Positions 8,016 to 16,143 of a stretch of 57,242 bases of DNA are shown in pieces (the first letter of the stretch is position 1; each line of letters begins with the position of its first letter). A model generated the notes under the pieces. The model made no database searches. It worked only from the letters and a program-made list of their open reading frames with translations, and was not told the DNA's origin. Source of the stretch: an uncultured Prevotella sp. (GTDB taxonomy: Bacteria; Bacteroidota; Bacteroidia; Bacteroidales; Bacteroidaceae); assembly GCA_902495455.1 (NCBI GenBank), contig CABUXJ010000015.1, forward strand, positions 1-57,242, in the 5' to 3' direction. A program made the translations under genes and the position numbers.

Positions 8016-10379
8016 TCAGTTGAAGAAGTTCCATGAAAGACCGAAGCGCAATATCTTTTCGTTCTGCGGATAGTGTGGCGCGAGGAAATACATCGACGTG
8101 CCGTTACCGGCGTTGACGTGGCTGTACATGATGAAGAAGCGGGTGTGCTTGAGGTGCATGTTGGCGTAGACGTCTACGAAGGGATAGCCGCCCAACTTCA
8201 CTCTGCTTTCCGGATTTTGCTGTATGGCAAACTGATTGAGCTGCGGACTGTAGTCCGGTGCATAATATTTTGTGAAGAAATAGGCATCGCCGCCCAGTTC
8301 GACGGACAGCTCGTTGACGATCTTAAACTTGATGTACAAGTTCGTGAAGAGATTCAGGGCCGGCACAGGCAGGACATCTTCGCGGTTGGAGTTCTGATAG
8401 GTGATGACGTTTTCCCAATTCAGGATGCCTAAACGGAAGTTCTGCATGAGCTGTGCGGTGAGCAGGTTGATGTTTCCGCTGCATTGGTTGACACCTGCTG
8501 TCATGTTCGTTCGTCCCGTTGTCGATGCGTCATAGCTCATACCGAAGTACGTATAGTTCTGTATCTCTTCGACTGCCACGCGCAGATGAGTCTTCGTCTT
8601 GCGGTATGTGAAGAGTCCTTCGATGCGTGTGCGTGTCTCCTTGCTCAGTCCGTTGTTGTCCCACCACAAGTGTTTGGAGTGGTAGTGCCGCTGATAGAAC
8701 GTCGGGTTGAGGCGGTAGAAGTAAGCCTTTGCAGCCAGTGTGACTGTGTCGCCGAATAGCGGGAAGTTGAGATCGGTGCTGAAGTCTATCTTCAATTGGC
8801 CGATGTCTTCACCCGCGAGCCATGTCTCTGCTGCGAGATTATAGTGGAGCGTGTTGCCCTGTGTCTTGTTGATTTGACCGCCGATGCTCACCGAATGTTC
8901 GTTCCAACGGGCCAGCCCGGCCATCTCTCCGTTTGTGCCCGCGATGAAGTCCGGCATTTCGAAGCGTCTCAACTCATGGCTTGCAAAGACTTTCAGGCCG
9001 GCTTTAGCATATTTGTTGAAACCCTCCAGAAGTGCAATGCCGAGTGTGTTGCGCACTGACGTCATCTTTGTCTGGTCGTAGATGGAGTCTCCGGGATAGG
9101 TCCAATCATTGTTGTATTTGTAGAACGTGTCCGCGTAGTAGTTTTCAGGTGTCTCGTATGCCTGATAGATGCGGTCATGCGTGTTGAAGTCGAGTGTGTG
9201 AATGAAACTCGTCACCTGTACGAATTCCCGTTTCATTGTGGCGTCGATGCTGTCCTGTCGTGCCTTTTCGGCCAACAGACTGTCCATCTTAGCCTGCGAG
9301 TCCACGCTGATTCGGGTTGTGTCCACGTTCTCCTTGAGTTTCAGATCCGACTCGTCACCGACAATCGTCGCCCCGTCCGGACGTCCCGTGGGGGCTTTCC
9401 CGTTGCTGATTTTTGCCCCCTCCGGGCGTCCTGACGTGACGGACATTTTGTTTGCATCCTGCGACTCGCGCTCCTCACGTTCCTTTTTCGCTTCCGAGGC
9501 GAATTTCCTTGCCTGGATTTCCTCGTCGGTCATCTTGACCATACGGTAGAAACCGAGACTGTATCTGTGGGTAAAAAAGAGGTGGCTGTTGTCGTTGCGG
9601 TTCCAGTTGCGTTCGAGCACTGTCGGGATTTCGTTTGTGCTGAACTGGTCGTCGAAGGTCTCCGGATGCGTGATGTAGTTGTCGTCCGTGATACCTCCGT
9701 TCTCCGACACCTTCTGATGGTATTTGGAGAAGATGGCGTGCATCTGGTATCGGTCGCCGAGATAGGAAGCATAGAGTGTACCGCTGAAGTGGGACGCACT
9801 CTGACTGTTGTAGTATCCGCGTGCGTATGCGTAGTTGAGGTCAAATCCGAAGCCTAAGCGCTTGCCGGCGTTCACGGCAAATTTGGCGTCGATATGGTCT
9901 TCGCCGTTGGTCTTGTTTCCGCAGTTGTCATACGTGATGTTGGTCAGCGGAGAGAGTGTGTTAGTGAAGTGGAGTTGGTCCGGCTGTTTGATTATCCAGC
10001 TGTATGGCTGAGAGAACATAAACTGTTCCGTCAGCGGCCGGTCGATGACTATGCGGTTTTCGCGTGCCGTATAGTTGTTGCCCGTAGTGTTGTATTCCCC
10101 GTGCAGTCCAGTGTTGAAAAGCCGGTTCATAAAAAGATGGTGCATCGTGTCCGCTTCGGCAGGTCTTATGTCACCGAAGCGTCGGTCCACGGTCCACACG
10201 CGCAGACCCTTTGGAACCTCCTTGTTTGCCGTCGTGTCATTGCTGTGCTTGTTGAAGTTCCTGTTGGTGTTGCTGTTCATGTCGTTCATCGTGCCGTCGG
10301 GGTCCATCGGATTGAGTATCTGAGCGTGGGCGACAACGGCGAGCATCACCATCAGGGCGACTGTGGCTATCTTCTTCAT
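8016..10379 (-). CDS. Outer membrane putative porin (Porin_10-like)
   Basis: A 787-residue protein with a signal peptide (MKKIATVALMVMLAVVAHAQ). It has a long beta-strand-rich body with alternating aromatic residues (FGFDLNYAYARGYYN, LFFTHRYSLGFYRMV, VGLS/LGGDAYFFTKYYAPDY) and ends in the outer-membrane-type signature LRFGLSWNFFN. The pattern fits the Bacteroidota putative porin family. A hydrophilic insertion at about residues 300-375, rich in charged residues with two PTGRPDGA-like repeats (SGRPEGAKISN, PTGRPDGATIV), interrupts the barrel and is probably an extracellular or periplasmic loop. It is the third gene of an operon, with its start touching the stop of the 77-residue membrane protein gene. 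Substrate is unknown. Confidence 0.82.
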   Translation of the reverse strand: MKKIATVALMVMLAVVAHAQILNPMDPDGTMNDMNSNTNRNFNKHSNDTTANKEVPKGLRVWTVDRRFGDIRPAEADTMHHLFMNRLFNTGLHGEYNTTGNNYTARENRIVIDRPLTEQFMFSQPYSWIIKQPDQLHFTNTLSPLTNITYDNCGNKTNGEDHIDAKFAVNAGKRLGFGFDLNYAYARGYYNSQSASHFSGTLYASYLGDRYQMHAIFSKYHQKVSENGGITDDNYITHPETFDDQFSTNEIPTVLERNWNRNDNSHLFFTHRYSLGFYRMVKMTDEEIQARKFASEAKKEREERESQDANKMSVTSGRPEGAKISNGKAPTGRPDGATIVGDESDLKLKENVDTTRISVDSQAKMDSLLAEKARQDSIDATMKREFVQVTSFIHTLDFNTHDRIYQAYETPENYYADTFYKYNNDWTYPGDSIYDQTKMTSVRNTLGIALLEGFNKYAKAGLKVFASHELRRFEMPDFIAGTNGEMAGLARWNEHSVSIGGQINKTQGNTLHYNLAAETWLAGEDIGQLKIDFSTDLNFPLFGDTVTLAAKAYFYRLNPTFYQRHYHSKHLWWDNNGLSKETRTRIEGLFTYRKTKTHLRVAVEEIQNYTYFGMSYDASTTGRTNMTAGVNQCSGNINLLTAQLMQNFRLGILNWENVITYQNSNREDVLPVPALNLFTNLYIKFKIVNELSVELGGDAYFFTKYYAPDYSPQLNQFAIQQNPESRVKLGGYPFVDVYANMHLKHTRFFIMYSHVNAGNGTSMYFLAPHYPQNEKILRFGLSWNFFN

Positions 10380-10613
10380 TTATCGGTGTAGAAATCTGAT
10401 TGCGGATTCAGCGAATTTGACAATCATGGCAAACATGATGATGAATGTCCCCGTCAGTTTGTCGGTGTAGATGTAGAATATCACTCCGACGATAGCACCG
10501 AGTATGAAGATGACATTCAGGATGTTGCGCAATATGAACGTGCGGTCGTTGGCCGGACTGCGGCGTTCCCGTCTGTGGTGTCTCGGCTGGTTCTGGTATT
10601 CTTCCTGTGTCAT
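10380..10613 (-). CDS. Small two-helix membrane protein, 77 residues
   Basis: The product starts with a basic, hydrophilic N terminus (QNQPRHHRRERRSP). Two hydrophobic helices follow (NVIFILGAIVGVIFYIY and GTFIIMFAMIVKFAES). It lies between the DUF4468 gene (6 bp upstream) and the porin gene (0 bp downstream), so it is surely co-transcribed with both. I do not recognise a family with a known function. The repeated association of such small membrane proteins with this porin would be worth testing by comparing genomes. Confidence 0.75.
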   Translation of the reverse strand: MTQEEYQNQPRHHRRERRSPANDRTFILRNILNVIFILGAIVGVIFYIYTDKLTGTFIIMFAMIVKFAESAIRFLHR

Positions 10614-10619
10614 GGCGGA

Positions 10620-11213
10620 TTATTTCAGCAGGTTGGTGAAACGTTCGAACAGATAGTCCTTTCTATCGATTGTCTTGCGGCGGAACTTGCCCGTCACTCT
10701 CGACAACTTCATCTTGTTCTTCTTCAGTCCGTATTCGTCCGTGATCCACTCCTCTGCGTTGAACGTTTGCGGCTCGCGCTCCTCTTCGTAGAGATAGTGT
10801 ATGCGTGTCAGTTTGACGTCGGCCTTTCCGTCCTCACAGCTGACGATGACGGTGTAGAAGAAGCGTGTCCGGTCGAGCACGAGGGCCGTGCTCTTGAACA
10901 CGAGCCACTCCTGATAGCTGGCGCAGATCTCGTTCTTTACGGAGTCGGCGATGATGATGCGGCTCTGCTCCGTCTGGTTCTCCTCTTTGGTTATGGCAGT
11001 CAGGTCGCGGAGCATGGTGCGGTAGATCTCTCCCGCCTTTTTGCCGGGAGCCTCGATGGTGGTCTCGAATACGACTTTCCCGTTGACCACGGGCACTGCA
11101 CCTGCGAGATATTTGTTGTCAACAAGTTTCTTTTCGACCGGTTTCTCCCATGCGTTCTGTGCCGCAACCATCATTGGCAGACACATCAGTATGCAAATTA
11201 AAAATTTCTTCAT
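10620..11213 (-). CDS. Exported DUF4468-like protein
   Basis: A 197-residue protein with signal peptide MKKFLICILMCLPMMVAAQ. The mature part resembles DUF4468: an N-terminal beta-rich section (AVPVVNGKVVFETTIEAPGK), a central NEICASYQEWLVFKSTALVL, then RTRFFYTVIVSCEDGKADVK and the YLYEEER segment. The function of DUF4468 proteins is unknown; they are periplasmic or outer-membrane-associated in Bacteroidota. First gene of the operon. A -7 box TAACTTTG lies on the minus strand at 11250-11243. Confidence 0.78.
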   Translation of the reverse strand: MKKFLICILMCLPMMVAAQNAWEKPVEKKLVDNKYLAGAVPVVNGKVVFETTIEAPGKKAGEIYRTMLRDLTAITKEENQTEQSRIIIADSVKNEICASYQEWLVFKSTALVLDRTRFFYTVIVSCEDGKADVKLTRIHYLYEEEREPQTFNAEEWITDEYGLKKNKMKLSRVTGKFRRKTIDRKDYLFERFTNLLK

Positions 11214-11357
11214 TATGTTGTCTCTTTTTTTTAATTATCAGGCAAAGTTACAAAATATCTTATTAATAATGGTAATCTGTTCTGCAGATTAACACACTTT
11301 TTGCTTTCGGATGTTCCGAATCATGATTTGCGGAGTTTTGCGGGGTGCGTGTTGAAT

Positions 11358-11750
11358 TGTTAAAAACTCGGAATAATTCTTACAAATGCCCTCGATTTTA
11401 ACACGGATTTGAAAAATAAAATCCCACGGCCGCAAATATGCGAGTTTTGCGCGTGCATCTCTTTCTCTCTGAACATCAAAACGTTACAGTGATTTTTACG
11501 AAAGTGTGCAACTTTTTCGCCGTTTTTGTCGTGCAATAGCGGCCCCGTTGCATTGCAACGAGGCCCTCCTTGCATCACAACGGGCACGCCGTTGCACGAC
11601 AAAAACAATGCCGTTGCGACCCAACGGGGCCGCTATTGCAAGACCGCCGACTAAATTTTGATGAACAAAAGAGATTTTTCGTTCAAGAAACGACATTCTC
11701 GCCGTTTTCTTGAACGATTTCCGAGATGTTAATTTAACAATCTTTTTCTT
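11358..11750 (-). repeat. Dispersed structured intergenic repeat, copy B
   Basis: A 393-bp non-coding block that is a near-identical inverted copy of 34191-34582. It runs from tgttaaaaactcggaataat to atgttaatttaacaatcttt. In the middle, arms matching cttgcaatagcggccccgtt and its complement enclose about 70 bases containing caacgggcacgccgttg-type hairpins. It fills almost the whole gap between the DUF4468 operon promoter and the end of uvrB. Small open frames crossing it on both strands are products of the repeat and are not proposed as genes. Confidence 0.8.
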
Positions 11751-11766
11751 ACAAATTGACAGCCCC

Positions 11767-13800
11767 TCATTTCAGCTCCAGCTCCTTCTGCATCCTTACA
11801 ATCTCGTCGCGATATTGTGCCGCTTGGATGAAGTCGAGTCGTTTGGCAGCCTCTTTCATCAGTCGGGTGGTGTTGGCGATGCTCTTTTCGAGTTGCGGGC
11901 GTGTCATGCGACGCACGATGGGGTCGGCAGCGAAGGCACCTTCCTCCGGTCCGATGTATGCTGTCTTCAGCGGAGCGGATGTCTGCTCGACAGGTGCGCC
12001 GGCCTCCGCACGGAGTGTCTGACGCAACGCCTTGCGGATCTGCGTTGGTGTGATGCCGTGCGTCTCGTTATATTGCATCTGCTTGATGCGTCGGCGCGCG
12101 GTCTCGTCGATGGTCAGTTGCATGCTTGCCGTGATGGTGTCGGCATACATGATGACCTTTCCGTTGACGTTTCGCGCGGCGCGTCCCGCCGTCTGTGTCA
12201 GACTGCGGTGGCTGCGGAGAAATCCCTCTTTGTCGGCGTCGAGGATGGCCACGAGTGACACTTCGGGCAGGTCGAGACCCTCGCGCAACAGGTTGACGCC
12301 GACGAGAACGTCGTAGACTCCCTGACGCAGGTCTTCGAGAATCTTCACGCGGTCGAGCGTAGCGACGTCACTGTGGATGTAGGCCGTGCGGATGTCGTGG
12401 TTGAGCAGATATTCGGTCAGCTCCTCGGCCATTCGCTTGGTCAGTGTGGTGATGAGGACACGCTCCTCCCGCGGGGTGCGCTCCTCTATCTCAGCCATCA
12501 GGTCGTCAATCTGGTTTTCGCTCGGGCGCACCTCTATCTCCGGGTCGAGCAGTCCCGTAGGACGGATGATCTGCTCGACGACGACACCCTCCGCCTCGCG
12601 CAACTCATAGTCGGCCGGCGTGGCGGAGACGTAGATGACCTGATTGGTCATTTCGCGGAACTCGTCGAATGTCAGCGGGCGGTTGTCGAAAGCGGCCGGC
12701 AGACGGAAACCGTACTCCACGAGGTTGGTCTTGCGGGCGCGGTCGCCGCCATACATGGCGTTGATCTGGGGCACGCTGACGTGGCTCTCGTCGATGACCA
12801 TCAGGTAGTCGTCGGGGAAGAAGTCCAAGAGACAGTAGGGGCGCTCGCCGGCCTTGCGGCCGTCGAAATAGCGGGAGTAGTTCTCAATGCCAGAGCAGTG
12901 GCCGAGCTCCTTGATCATTTCCATGTCGTACTCCACACGCTCCTTGATGCGCTGGGCCTTGATGTTATCTCCAAGCGACTCGAAGAACTCAACCTGACGG
13001 GTCAGGTCGTCCTGTATTTGGCGGATGGCGATGTTGGTCTGTTCCTGCGTGGTCATGAAGAGATTGGCCGGATAGAGCTTGTATTCGTCAAACGAAGCCA
13101 TGCGGTCCATCGTCACGGAGTCAAGTTCCTCGATGGCGTCTATCTCGTCGTCCCAGAACGTGACGCGCAGGATGACCTCGTTGTAGGCCATCGCGATGTC
13201 GACGGTGTCGCCCTTGACGCGGAAGTTGCCGCGCTTGAGTTCGATGTCGTTGCGCACGTAGAGGGCCTGGACGAGCTGCCGCAACAGGGCGTTGCGGTCG
13301 AGCGTCTGTCCGCGGCGCAGGCAGATGACGTTTTCCGACAGTGCTACGGGGCTGCCCATACCGTAAAGGCAGCTGACCGAAGAGACGACCACAACATCCT
13401 TTCGGCCGGACAGCAGTGACGAGACGGCGCGCAGACGCAATCGGTCTATCTCCTCGTTGATGGCGAGATCCTTCTCGATGTAGGTGTCGGTGGTGGGGAG
13501 ATAGGCTTCCGGCTGGTAGTAGTCGTAGTAGCTCACGTAGTATTCGACAGCGTTGTCGGGGAAAAAGCCGCGCATCTCCTCGTAGAGTTGGGCGGCGAGA
13601 GTCTTGTTGTGGCTGAGGATTAGGGTGGGGCGGCCGGCTGCGGCGATGACGTTTGCAACGGTAAACGTCTTTCCTGAACCGGTCACGCCGAGCAGAACCT
13701 GAGCCCGGTCGCCACGCTTGAGACCTTCGGTCAGGTCGCGTATGGCTTCCGGCTGGTCGCCCGTGGGTTGATATTGAGATGTCAGTTTGAAAGCACTCAT
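11767..13800 (-). CDS. uvrB: Excinuclease ABC subunit B
   Basis: A 677-residue DNA repair helicase-like subunit that loads onto damage sites with UvrA and recruits UvrC. Walker A is LGVTGSGKTFTV near residue 40. The beta-hairpin region has YYQPEAYLPTTDTYIEKD, the DEAD-like box is VIDESHVS, and later helicase motifs appear (VSATPADYEL, ADKEGFLRSHRSLTQTAGRA). The C-terminal UVR domain, which contacts UvrC, is present (LEKSIANTTRLMKEAAKRLD). I prefer the ATG at 13800 (MSAFKLTSQYQPTGDQP) to a TTG nine bases upstream. The length is normal for UvrB. Confidence 0.97.
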   Translation of the reverse strand: MSAFKLTSQYQPTGDQPEAIRDLTEGLKRGDRAQVLLGVTGSGKTFTVANVIAAAGRPTLILSHNKTLAAQLYEEMRGFFPDNAVEYYVSYYDYYQPEAYLPTTDTYIEKDLAINEEIDRLRLRAVSSLLSGRKDVVVVSSVSCLYGMGSPVALSENVICLRRGQTLDRNALLRQLVQALYVRNDIELKRGNFRVKGDTVDIAMAYNEVILRVTFWDDEIDAIEELDSVTMDRMASFDEYKLYPANLFMTTQEQTNIAIRQIQDDLTRQVEFFESLGDNIKAQRIKERVEYDMEMIKELGHCSGIENYSRYFDGRKAGERPYCLLDFFPDDYLMVIDESHVSVPQINAMYGGDRARKTNLVEYGFRLPAAFDNRPLTFDEFREMTNQVIYVSATPADYELREAEGVVVEQIIRPTGLLDPEIEVRPSENQIDDLMAEIEERTPREERVLITTLTKRMAEELTEYLLNHDIRTAYIHSDVATLDRVKILEDLRQGVYDVLVGVNLLREGLDLPEVSLVAILDADKEGFLRSHRSLTQTAGRAARNVNGKVIMYADTITASMQLTIDETARRRIKQMQYNETHGITPTQIRKALRQTLRAEAGAPVEQTSAPLKTAYIGPEEGAFAADPIVRRMTRPQLEKSIANTTRLMKEAAKRLDFIQAAQYRDEIVRMQKELELK

Positions 13801-13876
13801 GGCCGGCAAAATTACTTATTTTCAGTGTAACAAACGTTATAATACCGCGTATTTTGATTAATTTCGGTTTAAATAC

Positions 13877-13907
13877 TTTGAAATTAAGCGGAAAATGACT
13901 ATTTTTG
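13877..13907 (+). promoter_or_regulatory. Promoter of bamD-rpoZ-DUF4293
   Basis: TTTG at 13877-13880, a 19-base spacer, and TATTTTTG at 13900-13907, matching the Bacteroidota consensus. The leader to the bamD start is about 12-15 bases. Confidence 0.65.
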
Positions 13908-13925
13908 CACCTCAAAAATCAATAA

Positions 13926-14750
13926 ATGAAGAAGAATTTATTCATATTGGTGCTTGCAGTGACGATGCTTTGCGGCTGTGGTGCAGAGTTTAACCGTATT
14001 TACAAGTCGAGCGACTACGACTATAAATATGAGTATGCAAAGCAGTGTTTTGCTGAAGGACGCTTCTCTCAGGCAATATCCTTGCTTCAGGAGTTGGTCA
14101 CAATCATGAAGGGAACTGACAATGCGCAGGAGTGTCTCTACATGCTCGCAATGGCAGAATTTTGTGACAGAGACTACGAGAGCGCGTCGGCAACGTTCAA
14201 GAAGTACACTTCTTCATATCCCAAGGGCATTTTTGCCGAGCAGGCCTCGTTCTACGTAGGCAAGTCCCTCTATCAGAGAACGCCCGAACCCCGTTTGGAC
14301 CAGACACCCACAGTCGGCGCGATAAATGCCTTTCAGCAGTTTCTCGACTTCTATCCAGACTCGAAAATGCGCCCTATGGCACAGAAACATTTGTTCGAAC
14401 TGCAGGACAAACTGGTCATGAAGGAGTATCTCTCGGCCAAACTCTACTACAATCTCGGCGGCTATTTCCTTAATAGCATACACGGCGGCTCAAACTATGA
14501 AGCTTGCATAATCACGTCGCAGAACGCATTGAAGAACTATCCTTACAGTTCGATGCGCGAAGAGTTCGCACTGCTCATCATGAAGAGCAAGTTTGAACTG
14601 GCCGAACAGAGCGTAGAGTCAAAGCGCATGGACCGCTATCGCGACGCGGAGGACGAGTGCTACGGCTTCATCAACGAATATCCTGACAGCAAGGATAAGG
14701 CGCTGGCCGAGAAGTTCATAGCCAAGTGTAAGACCGTGATAAAGGACTGA
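13926..14750 (+). CDS. bamD: Outer membrane assembly lipoprotein BamD
   Basis: A 274-residue lipoprotein of the BAM complex, which inserts beta-barrel proteins into the outer membrane. The lipobox is LCGC with the lipidated cysteine at residue 18. Tetratricopeptide-like helical repeats fill the rest (YEYAKQCFAEGRFSQAISLL, YESASATFKKYTSSYPKG, AINAFQQFLDFYPDSKM, CYGFINEYPDSKDKALAEK). The phylum's usual neighbour rpoZ follows directly. Length fits the family. Confidence 0.92.
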   Translation: MKKNLFILVLAVTMLCGCGAEFNRIYKSSDYDYKYEYAKQCFAEGRFSQAISLLQELVTIMKGTDNAQECLYMLAMAEFCDRDYESASATFKKYTSSYPKGIFAEQASFYVGKSLYQRTPEPRLDQTPTVGAINAFQQFLDFYPDSKMRPMAQKHLFELQDKLVMKEYLSAKLYYNLGGYFLNSIHGGSNYEACIITSQNALKNYPYSSMREEFALLIMKSKFELAEQSVESKRMDRYRDAEDECYGFINEYPDSKDKALAEKFIAKCKTVIKD

Positions 14751-14799
14751 TATTGACAAATCAAGACAACAACGAATATTTTAATCATTAAGAAATAAG

Positions 14800-15147
14800 A
14801 TGGATTACAAGAAGTCAAAGGCACCGGTGAACACCGTGACACGCAACATTATGGACCTCTGTAAGGATACAGACAATATCTATGAGAGCGTGGCCATTAT
14901 CGCAAAACGTTCTAATCAGATTTCTGTTCAGATTAAGGAGGACCTCAGCAAGAAACTCGCAGAGTTCGCATCCTACAACGACAGCCTCGAGGAGGTGTTT
15001 GAGAACCGTGAGCAGATAGAGATCTCACGTTACTACGAGAAACTGCCGAAGCCCACACTGCTGGCTACTCAGGAGTTTGTCGAGGAACGTGTCTATTGGC
15101 GTGACCCGCAGCGTGAGAACCTGCCGGGTGAAGACAAGCAGGATTGA
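14800..15147 (+). CDS. rpoZ: RNA polymerase omega subunit (Bacteroidota type)
   Basis: A 115-residue protein beginning MDYKKSKAPVNTVTRNIMDL, with VAIIAKRSNQISVQIKEDL in the middle; this is the Rpb6/omega core motif as it appears in Bacteroidota. The C-terminal acidic tail (LPKPTLLATQEFVEE, PQRENLPGEDKQ) is also typical of the phylum. Omega stabilises the polymerase core and helps assembly of beta-prime. It lies 49 bp after bamD and 21 bp before the DUF4293 gene, so the three probably form one operon. Confidence 0.88.
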   Translation: MDYKKSKAPVNTVTRNIMDLCKDTDNIYESVAIIAKRSNQISVQIKEDLSKKLAEFASYNDSLEEVFENREQIEISRYYEKLPKPTLLATQEFVEERVYWRDPQRENLPGEDKQD

Positions 15148-15168
15148 CGTTTTCAGCAGACCATTGTT

Positions 15169-15642
15169 ATGATACAACGCATACAGACAATCTATCTGCT
15201 TATAGCCGTCGTGCTGTCCGTCATCTGCATGTTCATGCCGTTGGGAGAGTTTGTCGTCGACGGTCTGCCGGTGGCACGGGAGTACAACTTGTGGCTGCTG
15301 GTTGTAGATGGTGCAAGCACTCATCATTTCACGTTTGCCACATCTCCGATGTTTGCAGTCCTTTTAGTGTCTTCTGCGCTTGGCTGTTATGCCATATTCG
15401 CTTTTCGCAATCGCTTGGCTCAAGCCCGTTTATGTCTGTTCGGCGCCTTGCTGATAGTCGGCTGGTATATTCTTTACGCAGTCTATAGTCGCATATTGGG
15501 AGGTACGGATGGGCAGATAGCAGAATTTTCTCCGTCTTGGGCCGCAGTATTGCCGGCCCTGTCGTTGGTATTCCTGCTGTTGGCGCGTCGTGCGATCATG
15601 GCCGACGAACGTTTGGTGCGTGCTGCCGACAGAATAAGATGA
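15169..15642 (+). CDS. DUF4293 four-helix membrane protein
   Basis: A 157-residue protein opening MIQRIQTIYLLIAVVLSVIC, the characteristic start of DUF4293. Four hydrophobic segments follow (about residues 7-27, 55-80, 85-105 and 125-142). The function is unknown. The bamD-rpoZ-DUF4293 gene order is commonly seen in Bacteroidota. A strong hairpin follows at 15657. Confidence 0.85.
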   Translation: MIQRIQTIYLLIAVVLSVICMFMPLGEFVVDGLPVAREYNLWLLVVDGASTHHFTFATSPMFAVLLVSSALGCYAIFAFRNRLAQARLCLFGALLIVGWYILYAVYSRILGGTDGQIAEFSPSWAAVLPALSLVFLLLARRAIMADERLVRAADRIR

Positions 15643-15656
15643 AGTCTTTTTGATGA

Positions 15657-15710
15657 ATACGAAAGACGGGATGTAACCGCATTGTCGCGCTTACATCCCG
15701 TCTTTCGTAT
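15657..15710 (+). terminator. Terminator of the bamD operon
   Basis: A perfect 20-bp stem: atacgaaagacgggatgtaa at 15657-15676 pairs with its complement at 15691-15710, with a 14-base loop. The following sequence is moderately T-rich. Confidence 0.85.
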
Positions 15711-15881
15711 ATTCTGGTTTCTTTATGACGGCCTTCCCGTTCTTTCATTACATTATCTTTTCTTTGTTTGCAGGCATCCGTCAAATCACATTTGCAGCCC
15801 CAAAGTTCGTCTCCAAACAGTGTATTATAATACGAAATATGGGGAAAAAGGCAAAAATATGTTTTATAACATATAAATATA

Positions 15882-16003
15882 TTTGTGTAAATACGGAAAA
15901 AGGCCTATCTTTGCTACCGTTATCCTGAATACAATCTTTTTACCTTTAAAAGGCTAATACCTATTGAAAGAAAACCATCCGCTGTGAAGTGGGTGGTTTT
16001 TCA
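15882..16003 (+). ncRNA. Candidate small RNA with own promoter and terminator
   Basis: TTTG at 15882-15885, a 20-base spacer and TATCTTTG at 15906-15913 form a textbook Bacteroidota promoter with no gene on the plus strand downstream. About 50 bases later a 10-bp stem (aaaaccatcc at 15971-15980 with gggtggtttt at 15991-16000) ends in a T run, a good intrinsic terminator. The predicted transcript is about 80-85 nt (roughly 15920-16003). The gene downstream (mltG) is on the opposite strand, so this is not a leader. The RNA could be antisense to any read-through from mltG. Family unknown. Confidence 0.5.
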
Positions 16004-16077
16004 TTTCATGTAATACCAGTTTTTATTCTTCAATTGTGATGATGCGAACACGCATCAAGGTATCGCTGGTCTTGCAG

Positions 16078-16143
16078 TTTGCTGTCCGGAAAAAGATTAT
16101 TTGCTGTCCGGAAAAAGATCATTTGATGCTTGCAAGAAGATCA
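16078..16143. repeat. 22-bp tandem repeat ending at the mltG stop codon
   Basis: Three consecutive 22-bp units at 16078-16099, 16100-16121 and 16122-16143. The first two share tttgctgtccggaaaaagat; the third has diverged (tttgatgcttgcaagaagat). The last three bases of the third unit are the mltG stop codon, and a partial fourth copy (tttgatgcctcg) continues inside the gene. Confidence 0.8.

Noticed and set aside
11360..11696. Small frames (66-82 codons) in copy B and their look-alikes at 34208-34580
   Set aside because: Near-identical peptides (for example SCNGVPVVMQGG) arise because the repeat is duplicated; frames on both strands are equally open, and the sequence is better explained by a structured repeat.
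12373..13419. A 348-codon plus-strand frame opposite uvrB
   Set aside because: It is antisense to a certain uvrB, with Val/His/Asp/Leu-rich composition typical of the reverse complement of a GC-biased gene, and has no promoter or ribosome site.
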